A stretch of DNA of 64,000 nucleotides from Indibacter alkaliphilus LW1. GTDB lineage: Bacteria; Bacteroidota; Bacteroidia; Cytophagales; Cyclobacteriaceae. Within the stretch, counting starts at the first letter, position 1. Each line of letters begins with the position of its first letter. Below, one piece after another: positions 50,267-59,894 of the stretch. The notes under the pieces were generated by a model. That model saw only the letters and a list, made by a program, of their open reading frames with translations, was not told where the DNA came from and searched no databases. The DNA lies in assembly GCF_000295935.2 (NCBI RefSeq), contig NZ_ALWO02000052.1, forward strand, positions 496,001 to 560,000, in the 5' to 3' direction. Both the position numbers and the translations under genes were made by a program.

Positions 50267-51655
50267 ATGAAAAATCTACTCCTGATAATTGCCTTTTTTA
50301 TTTCCTTTTCTTTGGCTGCTCAGCAGCATGGTGATGGATTCGTAAGAATGTATTATGGTACCAATAAGTTGGTCGGCGAGGGAACTCTAATGGATGGAAA
50401 GAAGGAAGGTAAGTGGAAAATTTACTTGCGCAAAAACTTAGACAGTCCGTTTTTCAAAGAGGAGGAAACGTTTGAATTGGCACATGAAAAGGATTTTTTG
50501 AAAAACTTTATTACGCATCCACCCATCAGGGTTATTACTTTTAAGAACGATGTGCCACATGGTCCATTTGAGTCATTTTACCTCACTGGAAAACTTGAAT
50601 CATTCGCGATATTTAATGAAGGAGTATTGGATGGAGAGTTTCAGGAGTTGTCAGAATTTGGCAAGCCTTTAAAAACCGGAAGGTTTTTGGATGGGAAAAT
50701 GCACCGTCATTGGAAAAACTACTACCCGGATGGAAGGTTGAAGTCGGAGGAAAATTACTTCATGGGAGTTAGGATTGGAGAATGGAAAAAGTATCATCTC
50801 AACGGTCAGTTGCAGGAATTAATCACATACATCCAGCACAAGCCACATGGTGAGTACAAACTTTTTTTCCCCAACGGAAAAGTTAAAGTAAAAGGGGAGT
50901 TTGAGCATGGAGTTCAGGTAGGAGAATGGAAAGAGTATTTTGAAAATGGGAATTTGGCTACCATAGGGAATTTCGAAAACGGAATGGAAGAAGGGATGTG
51001 GGAGGTTTATGATCCTGAAGGAAGAGTATTGACTATGGGAGCATACTCGGAAGGTGAAAAAGTGGGAGCTTGGACCGAAATCACAGAGATTCATCCTGAA
51101 ATTTTGAGGAGAGGACATTATGATGAGAATCTTAAGTCTGGTAGCTGGAAGCTGATAACCAAAGCAGGAGACGTATTACAGGAAGAAATGTATGAGAATG
51201 GACGTTTGGTTGCCTTCAGTCCATTTAGGGCATTGAACGGAGAAAGACTTGAAGCGGGAAATTTTGAGAACGGCAGCGGTTCACGTGTCTATTATCACCC
51301 GATTGGATATAAGATCGCTTGGGGTCAGCTTCAGGATGGGCTTCAGCAGGGCGTTTGGCAGTATTTTCATCCAAACTCAGAACAGGTCGCCAAAGTGGGT
51401 AGATTTGATCAAGGACTGGAAGAGGGCGATTGGAAATTTTATACTATCAAAGGTTCCTTACTCAGAGAGGAATCTTTCATGAACGGAGTGGCTCTGTCCG
51501 ATGATAATGTTTTGGAAGGAAGTTCAGGAATGCTGGGGCCTATGGATCTTTTTCCTAATGCAAACTCTGATACGGCAATGAGACAAAATGGTATGCAGCT
51601 TTTCAGGCCAGATGCTTGGCATAGGTTCAATGGTGCATCTCGGGGATTGAGATAA
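50267..51655 (+). CDS. Secreted MORN-type repeat (YwqK-like) protein
   Basis: 462 residues from the ATG at 50267 with signal peptide MKNLLLIIAFFISFSLAAQ. The rest is a string of MORN-variant repeats in the pattern G-x-W-K-x-Y/F-x-x-N-G (for example VGEWKEYFENGNLATIGNFENGMEEGMWEVYD). Such repeats form open beta-sheets and are common in Bacteroidota; proteins like this are often labelled YwqK-family antitoxins. No toxin gene is adjacent, so that label is unsupported here. Likely periplasmic or surface-exposed. Confidence 0.8.
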   Translation: MKNLLLIIAFFISFSLAAQQHGDGFVRMYYGTNKLVGEGTLMDGKKEGKWKIYLRKNLDSPFFKEEETFELAHEKDFLKNFITHPPIRVITFKNDVPHGPFESFYLTGKLESFAIFNEGVLDGEFQELSEFGKPLKTGRFLDGKMHRHWKNYYPDGRLKSEENYFMGVRIGEWKKYHLNGQLQELITYIQHKPHGEYKLFFPNGKVKVKGEFEHGVQVGEWKEYFENGNLATIGNFENGMEEGMWEVYDPEGRVLTMGAYSEGEKVGAWTEITEIHPEILRRGHYDENLKSGSWKLITKAGDVLQEEMYENGRLVAFSPFRALNGERLEAGNFENGSGSRVYYHPIGYKIAWGQLQDGLQQGVWQYFHPNSEQVAKVGRFDQGLEEGDWKFYTIKGSLLREESFMNGVALSDDNVLEGSSGMLGPMDLFPNANSDTAMRQNGMQLFRPDAWHRFNGASRGLR

Positions 51656-51760
51656 CCTACCCATTTCAAAACTCAAATCATAACTATTTGTTAAAACAGA
51701 AAGATTGAATCGCTTTACTATTCTGTATACTTTTCCACAAAATATTGTTCAATAAATTCT

Positions 51761-52651
51761 ATGAGGAAATATACACTTATGGTAAAGATGATTTTCACTG
51801 CCCTTCTCATTTGTATTAGTATGGGATTACAAGCTCAATTTTCCTATGATTTACAAGGGCACAGAGGAAGTAGAGGCTTGATGCCTGAAAATACCATTCC
51901 TGCCATGATCAAGGCTCTTGATCTTGGAGCTACTACTTTAGAACTTGACCTTGCCGTCACAGCAGATGGTGAAGTCATTGTTTCCCATGAACCATGGATG
52001 AATCCGGCTATCTGTCTTACTCCCGATAGGAAAGAAATTCCAAATGGAGACAGGTCACACAATATTTACAAAATGACTTGGGAGCAAGTACAGGGATATG
52101 ATTGTGGATCTAAAGCGCAGTCTACATTTCCTGAACAGGTGCTATTTCATTCGGCAAAACCAAGGTTGGTCGATTTGATAGATGTAGTAGAAAAATACGT
52201 GTCTGATTTTGGCCTGGAAAAACCAAATTATAACATTGAAATCAAAAGTCTCCCTGACGGAGATGGAGAGTATCACCCATCACCTTCAGAGTTTTCCGAC
52301 TTAGTGTTTGGCCTTTTGGACTCAAAGCTGGATTGGGAAAGGGTTAATATTCAGTCTTTCGATTTTAGGGTTTTGAAATACATGCATGAAAAATATCCAG
52401 ATGTGCAATTGGCCATGTTGGTCACGGATTCTAGCAAATATGAGGAGCAATTGGACGATCTTGGTTTTCAGCCTGAAATTTATTCCCCGTATTTTATTGC
52501 CATCAAGAAAGAAACTGTAGAAGCCCTTCACGGGAAAGGTATGAAAGTGATACCCTGGACAGTAAATACGACTGAGCAAATGCAGCAACTTTTGGAAATG
52601 GGTGTAGATGGAATTATCACGGATTACCCTGATAAAGCTCCTAAAAAATAG
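51761..52651 (+). CDS. Glycerophosphodiester phosphodiesterase
   Basis: 296 residues with an N-terminal signal peptide (MRKYTLMVKMIFTALLICISMGLQAQ). GDPD barrel: GHRGSRGLMPENTIPAMIKALDLGATTLELDLAVTADGEVIVSHEP (catalytic HRG, PENT, E-x-D and H motifs) near 33-78 and IPWTVNTTEQMQQLLEMGVDGIITDYPD near 265-292. It hydrolyses deacylated phospholipids to glycerol 3-phosphate outside the cytoplasm. Starts after a 105-bp intergenic space with no obvious promoter. Confidence 0.93.
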   Translation: MRKYTLMVKMIFTALLICISMGLQAQFSYDLQGHRGSRGLMPENTIPAMIKALDLGATTLELDLAVTADGEVIVSHEPWMNPAICLTPDRKEIPNGDRSHNIYKMTWEQVQGYDCGSKAQSTFPEQVLFHSAKPRLVDLIDVVEKYVSDFGLEKPNYNIEIKSLPDGDGEYHPSPSEFSDLVFGLLDSKLDWERVNIQSFDFRVLKYMHEKYPDVQLAMLVTDSSKYEEQLDDLGFQPEIYSPYFIAIKKETVEALHGKGMKVIPWTVNTTEQMQQLLEMGVDGIITDYPDKAPKK

Positions 52652-52725
52652 GTATTGTTCTTCTTTTTTTGTCAAGAGTTCCTTTCTGTCTATTTTTAGC
52701 AATTCTTATACAAAAAGTATCATGT

Positions 52726-53892
52726 ATGATTGCACTGGAAGTCAAGAATCCAGAAGAGGAAAGGGAGTTTTTGGAGTTCGCTGTTAGGCTCTATAAAAAT
52801 GAAGCAAATTGGATCAGGCCTTTGGATAAAGATATTCAGGGCCTTTTTCATCCCGAGACCAACAAGCTTTTTAAGCTAGGCGGAAAGGCCAAAAGATGGC
52901 TGTTGAAAAATGAGCATGGCGATACCTTAGGGCGTATAGCAGCGTTTATTAATCCCAAGTGGAAAGAAAAACAAGCAACTGGAGGTGTAGGCTTTTTTGA
53001 ATGCATTCCTGAAAAGGAAGCAGCCTTTTTGTTATTTGATACCGCAAAAGAATGGCTGGAGTCTGAGGGAATGGAAGCAATGGACGGTCCGGTAAATTTT
53101 GGCGAAAGAGATAAATGGTGGGGGCTTTTGGTAGATGGGTTTTCACCGCCCAATTACAACATGCCTTGGAATTTTGATTATTACAGGGCTTTTTTTGAGG
53201 AGTATGGGTTTCAGTTGTACTTCAGGCAGTTTACCTATATGAGGCCTGTAAAGGGAGTTGGCTTCGATGAGAAAATGATTGATCGGGCAAATAAAATTCT
53301 GGGTGATCCGGAATTTGAGTTTCGGCATATTTTCGGCAAGGAACTTCAGGAAAAAGCCCCTCAGTATTTCATGGATGTTTACAACAAGGCTTGGGCGAGA
53401 CACATGGGCAAAAGTCTTGCATTGAAAGAGACCCAGCTGATGTTCAAAAAAATGAAACCCATTATGGACCCGAGGCTGATTTATTTTGGGTTCCATAATG
53501 GAGAGCCAATTTCTTTTTTTATCAATATCCCTGAAATCAACCAGATTTTTAAGCATGTCAATGGCAAAATGGATCTCATCGGAAAATTGAAGTTTCTTTG
53601 GAACCAAAAGTTTAACCCACCCAACAAAATGCTTGGGTTGGTGTTTGGAGTTGTGCCAGAGTTTCAGGGAAAGGGTGTGGAATCTGCAATGATTATGAGT
53701 TACAATGAACAATTTGCCAGCAGGAACTCTTTTCCATACAAGACCATAGAAATGAATTGGATCGGGGACTTTAATCCGAAAATGATGCGCGTATGTGAGC
53801 AACTCAATGCGACCATTTATAAAACACACCATACCTACAGGTATCTTTTTGATAGATCAAAACCTTTTGAAAGGCATAAAATATTTGAATAA
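52726..53892 (+). CDS. GNAT-like acyltransferase family protein
   Basis: 388 residues from the ATG at 52726 (an upstream in-frame ATG would add a non-family N-terminus). A two-part GNAT-type fold is suggested: an N-terminal domain with FLEFAVRLYKNEANWIRPLDKDIQGLFHPETN and, near the C-terminus, LGLVFGVVPEFQGKGVESAMIMSYNE, where VVPEFQGKGV resembles the acetyl-CoA loop. The central DGPVNFGERDKWWGLLVDGF is characteristic of this Bacteroidota group. Substrate unknown. The PfkB kinase gene follows 28 bp later. Confidence 0.78.
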   Translation: MIALEVKNPEEEREFLEFAVRLYKNEANWIRPLDKDIQGLFHPETNKLFKLGGKAKRWLLKNEHGDTLGRIAAFINPKWKEKQATGGVGFFECIPEKEAAFLLFDTAKEWLESEGMEAMDGPVNFGERDKWWGLLVDGFSPPNYNMPWNFDYYRAFFEEYGFQLYFRQFTYMRPVKGVGFDEKMIDRANKILGDPEFEFRHIFGKELQEKAPQYFMDVYNKAWARHMGKSLALKETQLMFKKMKPIMDPRLIYFGFHNGEPISFFINIPEINQIFKHVNGKMDLIGKLKFLWNQKFNPPNKMLGLVFGVVPEFQGKGVESAMIMSYNEQFASRNSFPYKTIEMNWIGDFNPKMMRVCEQLNATIYKTHHTYRYLFDRSKPFERHKIFE

Positions 53893-53920
53893 TTATAAAA
53901 GTTGAAAATTTATAAAAAAT

Positions 53921-54919
53921 ATGATGAAAAAATACGACGTTACGGGTATTGGAAATGCATTGGTTGATATAGAATTTAAAGTCACAGATAAGTTTTTTGA
54001 AAATAATCAGGTAGAAAAGGGCCTGATGACATTGGTGGATGAAGACCGTCAAAATGAGTTGATGGGAGTCATCAATACCGAAGAGGCCAAAAAGCAGTGT
54101 GGTGGATCAGCAGCGAACTCTGTGATTGCCGTAAGCCAGTTTGGAGGTAAATCCTATTATTGTTGTAAAGTGGCCAATGACGAATTGGGTCGCTTTTTTG
54201 TAGAAGACATGAAAGAATCAGGTGTAGATAATAACCTAGACCCGGATAAGCTGGAAGACGGAATTACCGGAAAATGTTTGGTAATGGTGACCGAAGACTC
54301 GGAGAGGACTATGAATACTTTTTTGGGGATCACTCAAAACTTTTCTGTTAAAGAAATCAATGAATCTGCAATCAAGGATTCTAAATACCTATTCATTGAG
54401 GGATACCTTGTAACCTCACCGAATGGAAAAGAAGCCATGATGCATGCAAAAAAAACCGCTGAAGAAGCTGGAACTAAGGTGGCACTTACTTTCTCGGATC
54501 CTGCCATGGTCAAATACTTCAAAGAAGGGTTTGACGATGTGATCGGACCCAGTGTGGATTTGCTTTTTGCAAACGAAGAAGAAGCCATGCTTTACACAGG
54601 GAAAGACAGTTTAGAAGAGGCCCGCGAAGAAATGAAAAAGGCTGCCAAGCATTTTGTGATTACTCAGGGGAAAAACGGAGCCATGATCTTTGATGGTGAT
54701 ACCTTTATCGATATTGAGCCTTACAAAACTACTGCAATAGATAGTAATGGAGCAGGAGATATGTTTGCAGGAGCATTTCTTTATGGAATTACCAATGGAC
54801 ATAGTTATGCAAGTAGTGGTAAGTTGGCCTCTATGGCGAGTTCTAAAATAGTCAGCCAATTTGGACCTAGGCTAAAATGGCATCAGGCAAAAGAAATATT
54901 AAATAAGCTTAATCCGTAA
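53921..54919 (+). CDS. PfkB-family adenosine kinase-like sugar/nucleoside kinase
   Basis: 332 residues: N-terminal VTGIGNALVDIEFKV, GGSAANSVIAVSQFGGKSYYCCKVANDELG (PfkB signature 1) near 60-90, and the catalytic DSNGAGDMFAGAFLYG (signature 2 with Asp base) near 271-286. The long lid and overall pattern match the adenosine-kinase-like bacterial group. The sugar or nucleoside substrate is not certain. The M16 gene starts 229 bp downstream. Confidence 0.9.
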   Translation: MMKKYDVTGIGNALVDIEFKVTDKFFENNQVEKGLMTLVDEDRQNELMGVINTEEAKKQCGGSAANSVIAVSQFGGKSYYCCKVANDELGRFFVEDMKESGVDNNLDPDKLEDGITGKCLVMVTEDSERTMNTFLGITQNFSVKEINESAIKDSKYLFIEGYLVTSPNGKEAMMHAKKTAEEAGTKVALTFSDPAMVKYFKEGFDDVIGPSVDLLFANEEEAMLYTGKDSLEEAREEMKKAAKHFVITQGKNGAMIFDGDTFIDIEPYKTTAIDSNGAGDMFAGAFLYGITNGHSYASSGKLASMASSKIVSQFGPRLKWHQAKEILNKLNP

Positions 54920-55148
54920 TCAGATCTGCTGAGCCCATTTATCCAGCTATTTGAAGCTTAAAATCATCAATTTACCATTTGTACTGCCTAAAAAATTAAG
55001 ATTTAATTTGCATAGGAAAAAATATAATTATATTTTCCCATCAAATTTTTAAAACATTGCGATCATCATTGAATTTATGCTATTAAATAAATTAATGAGT
55101 AAAGTTTCGACAATAAGAAGTACTTAAAGAAAAATTAAACCAATTCGT

Positions 55149-56477
55149 ATGAGAAAGTTAAGCTTTACGCTGATTTTGAGTGCATGTTTGGCACTTACAG
55201 CACTGGCCCAATCTAAAATTGAATTCAGGGAATTTACCTTGGATAATGGATTGCATGTAATCCTGCACCAGGACAGAAGTACTCCGATTGTAGCTACTAC
55301 TGTTTTCTATCATGTAGGTTCAAAAAATGAGGATCCCGAAAGAACTGGGTTTGCCCATTTTTTTGAACACTTGATGTTTGAAGGGACAGAAAATATCCCT
55401 AGAGGCAAGTATTTTGAAATAGTGGAATCAGCTGGTGGTACGCTCAATGCGGGTACAAGCCAGGATTACACTGTTTACTATGAAATTTTGCCTTCCAATC
55501 AATTAGAATTGGCCTTGTACTTGGAGTCTGAAAGAATGCTTCACGCCAAAGTAGATCAGATCGGGGTAGACACTCAAAGAGAAGTGATCAAACAGGAAAT
55601 GAAGCAGGTGATGGAAGAACGTCCTTATGGCAACTTCCAGAGGGAATTGCCGATAAGATTGTACACCAACCACCCTTACAGATGGCCGATTATTGGTGCT
55701 GCTGAACATTTGGATGCAGCCTCTTTAGAGGAGTTTGTGGATTTCTATAAGACATTTTATGTGCCAAATAATGCCACCTTGACTTTGGTTGGTGATTTTG
55801 AATACGATGAGGCAGAAGAAATGGTCAAGAAATATTTCTCAGAGATTCCGAAGGGAACCAAAGAAATGAGAAGGCCAAATGTTGAAATTGAAAGGTTGGC
55901 AGAGGAGATCAAAGACAATGTTTATGATAATATCCAGCTTCCAGCAGTTTTTCAAGGGTATATCATGCCGGCCAAAAACCACGAAGACTACTATGCTTTG
56001 GATCTGTTGAGTACCTACCTTCTTTCCGGTAAGAGCTCCTTAATGTACAGAAAGCTGGTAGATGAATCGCAGAAAGCTGTTCAGGCGGCAGCCATCCCTA
56101 ATAACCTGGAAGATGGGGGCATGTTTATTATCCTTGCCATTGCCAATATGGGTATTGAAGTAGAAGATCTCCACACCGCCGTCGATGAGATTTTGACAGA
56201 AGTCAAAGAAAACGGTATCAGCGAAAATGATTTCACCAAACTATTGAATATTAAAGAGACCCAATATGTCAATAGCCTTGGGTCAGTAGCTAACATAGCC
56301 ATGGAATTGGCACAGGCGCATGTCTTCTACGGAGAAGCTGACTATATCAATAAAAAGTTGGAAAAATATAGAGCTGTAAAGCCCGAAGATATCAAGAGGG
56401 TAGCCAATCAATACCTTACCAAGGACAGCAGAGTAGTGTTAAACTACCTTCCAAAATCGGCTCAGACTACAGAATGA
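55149..56477 (+). CDS. M16 family zinc metallopeptidase (catalytic subunit)
   Basis: 442 residues with a Sec signal (MRKLSFTLILSACLALTALAQ). The inverted zinc motif HFFEH at residues 70-74, with a further Glu near 145-150 (ALYLESERM region), marks a catalytic M16 subunit. Two ferredoxin-like M16 domains. It is followed after 23 bp by a non-catalytic M16 partner with the substrate-binding Arg-Tyr motif, as in characterised heterodimeric M16B peptidases. Probably periplasmic peptide degradation. Confidence 0.93.
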   Translation: MRKLSFTLILSACLALTALAQSKIEFREFTLDNGLHVILHQDRSTPIVATTVFYHVGSKNEDPERTGFAHFFEHLMFEGTENIPRGKYFEIVESAGGTLNAGTSQDYTVYYEILPSNQLELALYLESERMLHAKVDQIGVDTQREVIKQEMKQVMEERPYGNFQRELPIRLYTNHPYRWPIIGAAEHLDAASLEEFVDFYKTFYVPNNATLTLVGDFEYDEAEEMVKKYFSEIPKGTKEMRRPNVEIERLAEEIKDNVYDNIQLPAVFQGYIMPAKNHEDYYALDLLSTYLLSGKSSLMYRKLVDESQKAVQAAAIPNNLEDGGMFIILAIANMGIEVEDLHTAVDEILTEVKENGISENDFTKLLNIKETQYVNSLGSVANIAMELAQAHVFYGEADYINKKLEKYRAVKPEDIKRVANQYLTKDSRVVLNYLPKSAQTTE

Positions 56478-56500
56478 TCACTCTTTAATCAAAACGAGAA

Positions 56501-58543
56501 ATGAAAAAGTTATTCATATATTTTATAATGGCCCTGTTCGCTACTTCAGCAGTAGCACAGGTAGATAGAAGTAAAATGCCGGAACCGGGCCCAGCACCGG
56601 AAATCAAACTAGGGAATGCTGAAAGCTTCACTTTGGACAACGGTTTGAAAGTATTTGTGGTCCAAAACTCAAAATTACCTAGGGTTTCTTATACTCTTAT
56701 TATTGACAGAGATCCTGTTTTGGAAGGTGACAAGGCAGGGATGCTTGGATTTGTAGGCGATATGCTTACTGCAGGTACTACCAATAGGCCTAAGGACGAA
56801 TTCAATGAGGAAATAGATTTTCTTGGTGCAAGAATATCAGGATCTTCTACTTCTCTAAGTGCATCTACCTTGACCAAAAACCAGGAAAAGGTATTGGAAT
56901 TGATGGCTGATGTACTTTACAATGCCGTTTTTCCTGAGGAAGAATTGGAAAAACTAAAGACAATGGTAAAGTCATCTTTGGCTTTACAAAAGAACGATCC
57001 CAATGGAATTTCCAATACTTTGACTACGAAATTGGCCTATGGAACCGATCATCCTTACGGTGAGGTGAGTACCGAAAAGACAGTAGATAATGTTACAGTA
57101 GAGGATATCAAGCAATATGTGAATACTTTCTTCAGACCTAATATCGCTTATTTAGCTATTGTTGGAGATGTAGATTTGGCAACTGCTAAATCTTTGGTAG
57201 ACAAGCATTTTTCCAAATGGGAAAAAGCTGAAGTACCTACTTTTGAGTATGACATGCCTCAGCCTCCATCTGAAAATGTAGTTGCTTTGGTGGACAGGTC
57301 AACTTCCCAACAGTCTGTTATCAACGTTACATATCCTATAGAAAACAGTTTGGCATCAGAAGATTATCTGGCCAATAGAATTGTAGGATTTGTGTTGGGT
57401 GGAGGAGCTTCTTCCAGGTTGTTTATGAACCTTAGGGAAGACAAAAGCTGGACTTATGGGGCAAATGCTTCAATAGGCCAAGATGAGTTAGTGGCCACCT
57501 TTTCTGCTTTTTCAAGTGTAAGAGGTTCTGCTACGGATTCTGCGGTAAACGAATTTATTTATGAAATCCGAAATCTTAGAGATAATGGTATCACAGAGGA
57601 AGAGTTGGCATCTGCTAAAGCCAATCTCAGTGGATCCTTTGGAAGATCCCTAGAGAGTCCCTCTACGATTGCGAACTTCTTTTTGAATATTGAAAGGTAT
57701 AATTTACCTCAGGATTACTACACCACCTACCTTCAGCGTCTCAATGCTTTGACAATAGATCAAGTCAACGCAGCTGCAAAACGAGTCCTGAAGCCTGAGA
57801 ACATGTACATAACCGTTGTGGGCAACGGCTCAGAAGTACAAGAAGGGCTTTTGGCTTTTGGTGAAGTTCAAAGGTTTACCAATACAGGAGATCCAGAGGT
57901 AAGCGTAGCTGTGGATGAAAGTGTAACCCCTGAAGCTGTAATCAAGTCCTATTTGGCAGCTATTGGTGGAGCAGAAAAAGCAAAAAGTATAAAAACCTCA
58001 AAAATAGAATCTTCAGCAGAAATCCAAGGGATGAAATTAGGAATGTCTTATGTATATGACGAAGAAAATCAGGCATTTTCCAATAAGGTCTCTATGATGG
58101 GAAATGTTGCTTCGCATACCGTGATAAAGGATGGAAAAGCTAAAGTTACAGCAATGGGCCAATCCCAAGAGTTGACTGATGAGCAGTATGAGGCGGCAAA
58201 AATGAGCATGTTTATTTTCCCTGAACTTCATTATGACCTGATGGGCTACACCATGGATATTGATGGAATTCATGATGTTGATGGTGAGCAGGCCTTTAAA
58301 TTGGTGATTTCTAATCCGACTGGTGCGAAAACTATTAACTACTACAGTGTTGACTCTGGTTTGAAATTGAAATCAGAAAGTGCTGAAACAGGAGAAATGC
58401 TTTTTTCAGAATACCAAGAGGTCGAAGGGGTCAAATATCCAATGCTGACTGTACTTAAATCTCCTATGATTCCAATGCCTTTGGAAGCAAAAGTGGAAAA
58501 AGTGGAATTTAATGTTCCAATATCAGAAGATGATATGAAATAG
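56501..58543 (+). CDS. M16 non-catalytic partner subunit with C-terminal LolA-like domain
   Basis: 680 residues with signal peptide MKKLFIYFIMALFATSAVAQ. The site of HxxEH reads FVGDML here, so zinc binding is lost, but the partner motif SRLFMNLREDKSWTYG near residue 305 is intact. After the second M16 domain (to about 460), residues about 480-680 form an extra domain (SYLAAIGGAEKAKSIK ... YYSVDSGLKLKSESAETGEM) homologous to the whole protein encoded next. That domain resembles outer-membrane lipoprotein-sorting-type proteins. The function of the fused domain is unknown. Confidence 0.88.
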   Translation: MKKLFIYFIMALFATSAVAQVDRSKMPEPGPAPEIKLGNAESFTLDNGLKVFVVQNSKLPRVSYTLIIDRDPVLEGDKAGMLGFVGDMLTAGTTNRPKDEFNEEIDFLGARISGSSTSLSASTLTKNQEKVLELMADVLYNAVFPEEELEKLKTMVKSSLALQKNDPNGISNTLTTKLAYGTDHPYGEVSTEKTVDNVTVEDIKQYVNTFFRPNIAYLAIVGDVDLATAKSLVDKHFSKWEKAEVPTFEYDMPQPPSENVVALVDRSTSQQSVINVTYPIENSLASEDYLANRIVGFVLGGGASSRLFMNLREDKSWTYGANASIGQDELVATFSAFSSVRGSATDSAVNEFIYEIRNLRDNGITEEELASAKANLSGSFGRSLESPSTIANFFLNIERYNLPQDYYTTYLQRLNALTIDQVNAAAKRVLKPENMYITVVGNGSEVQEGLLAFGEVQRFTNTGDPEVSVAVDESVTPEAVIKSYLAAIGGAEKAKSIKTSKIESSAEIQGMKLGMSYVYDEENQAFSNKVSMMGNVASHTVIKDGKAKVTAMGQSQELTDEQYEAAKMSMFIFPELHYDLMGYTMDIDGIHDVDGEQAFKLVISNPTGAKTINYYSVDSGLKLKSESAETGEMLFSEYQEVEGVKYPMLTVLKSPMIPMPLEAKVEKVEFNVPISEDDMK

Positions 58544-58600
58544 GTTTTATTTAAAGTGGGGAGGAAACTTCCCCCTTCTTCAACAAAAATATTCTATACA

Positions 58601-59326
58601 ATGAAAAAAATAAAAATTTTAGCAATAGCATTAGCGATGAGCTTTCCAATGAGTTCAAGCTTTGCGTATGTTAGCTCTTCAGAGGTGGAGATTAACCCCT
58701 CATTAAATGATCCTAGTACCATTATCTCCAACTATATCAATGCTATTGGAGGTAAAGATAAAGTCAGTAAGATCAAAAATGCAGTTGTCAATATGGAAGC
58801 TGAGTTTCAAGGTGCTAAAATCGAAATGAAGCAGATTTCTGACAGTGAAAATGAAAGAATGGTTCAGGAAACTTCTTTTATGGGAAATGTAGCGCAGAAA
58901 ACCACTCTTATTGACGGGAAAGGGAAAGTAATGGGAATGGGTCAGGAAGAAGATCTTTCGGAAGAAATGGTGCAACTGTTGAAAGCCCAAATTTATGTTT
59001 TTCCTGAGCAGCACTATGAAGAATTGGGATACAGTTTGGAACTTCAAGGTACCGAGGAAATAGACGGTGAAGAAGCCCATAAATTAATTATTACAACAGG
59101 GAATAATCAAAAAACTGTTGAGTATTATTCCTTGAGTTCAGGCTTGAAACTCCGAACCAGTTCAGAGGCGACAGGAGACATAACTTATAGTGATTATGAG
59201 GAGGTTGATGGGGTTAGGTTCCCAATGAAGCTGACTATCAAGAGTCCTATGATGCCAGTTGAAATGGAGGCGAAGGTCACTTCTCTGAAATTCAACCAAG
59301 AACTATCTGTAGAGGATTTTAAATGA
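58601..59326 (+). CDS. Secreted homologue of the M16 partner's C-terminal domain
   Basis: 241 residues from the ATG at 58601 with signal peptide MKKIKILAIALAMSFPMSSSFA. The mature part aligns along its length with residues about 480-680 of the upstream M16 subunit: NYINAIGGKDKVSKIK against SYLAAIGGAEKAKSIK, SFMGNVAQKT against SMMGNVASHT, and FPEQHYEELGY against FPELHYDLMGY. LolA/outer-membrane-lipoprotein-sorting-like. Starts 57 bp after the M16 partner gene; the three genes form one cluster. Confidence 0.85.
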   Translation: MKKIKILAIALAMSFPMSSSFAYVSSSEVEINPSLNDPSTIISNYINAIGGKDKVSKIKNAVVNMEAEFQGAKIEMKQISDSENERMVQETSFMGNVAQKTTLIDGKGKVMGMGQEEDLSEEMVQLLKAQIYVFPEQHYEELGYSLELQGTEEIDGEEAHKLIITTGNNQKTVEYYSLSSGLKLRTSSEATGDITYSDYEEVDGVRFPMKLTIKSPMMPVEMEAKVTSLKFNQELSVEDFK

Positions 59327-59345
59327 TCATTTAAGCTTAATTTTG

Positions 59346-59376
59346 AAAAAGGGAGTCAAAAGGCTCCCTTTTTTTT
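59346..59376. terminator. Bidirectional terminator between the LolA-like and DoxX genes
   Basis: GGGAG-tcaaaagg-CTCCC is followed by eight T residues and preceded by five A residues. It serves the plus-strand cluster and can also serve the minus-strand DoxX gene, whose stop codon lies at its edge. Confidence 0.82.
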
Positions 59377-59818
59377 ATGCATTTGGATGTTCTTTCATCC
59401 AGTGGTCAACGGAAAATTTCCCTGAACCATATACCAGGAATGTAATAAGCAATGCCAATACTAAAATGGAAATTTCAAATTCAAGGTTGTTGCTTACAGA
59501 AAGAAAACCCTGATTGATGTTGACAAAAAATACAGCAAAAAAGAGTATTGGTAATTGAAACAAAACAGCAAACCTAGTCAGTAATCCAAATGCTATCAAT
59601 ATACCACCGACCAAATGGGCAAAGGCCACATAATGAGCAAGAGCCATATTGAAAAAAGCAAGATCGACATTATTGGCTGTCTGAAGTAAGGCTTCCGTAT
59701 TAGAAATAAATAAGATACCCTTGTAAAGGATAAATAAACCTAGCGCTATGCGGATATAATCAATCCAAGCAGGATGATGCGAATCCGCCCAATCTTCAAT
59801 TTTCGTTGTTAAATTCAT
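59375..59818 (-). CDS. DoxX family membrane protein
   Basis: 147 residues from the ATG at 59818 (an upstream ATG at 59869 adds 17 non-family residues). About four helices, starting WIDYIRIALGLFILYKGILF and including HYVAFAHLVGGILIAFGLLTRFAVLFQLPILFFAVF. The family includes components of membrane redox systems; specific function unknown. It is convergent with the LolA-like gene and shares the terminator. Confidence 0.87.
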   Translation of the reverse strand: MNLTTKIEDWADSHHPAWIDYIRIALGLFILYKGILFISNTEALLQTANNVDLAFFNMALAHYVAFAHLVGGILIAFGLLTRFAVLFQLPILFFAVFFVNINQGFLSVSNNLEFEISILVLALLITFLVYGSGKFSVDHWMKEHPNA

Positions 59819-59894
59819 AGCTGTGGGGTTTTGTTTACGATATATGAATTTACTAAAAAACAACTTCATAATAAAGTAAATAAATGATATTCAG

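Noticed and set aside
50267-51655. MORN protein as a toxin-antitoxin antitoxin
   Set aside because: The YwqK label is inherited from databases; this protein is secreted and no toxin-like gene is adjacent.
53143-53832. 229-codon minus-strand frame in the GNAT-like gene
   Set aside because: Fully antisense to a well-supported gene, His/Lys/Phe-rich composition typical of shadow frames, no motif and no ribosome-binding site.
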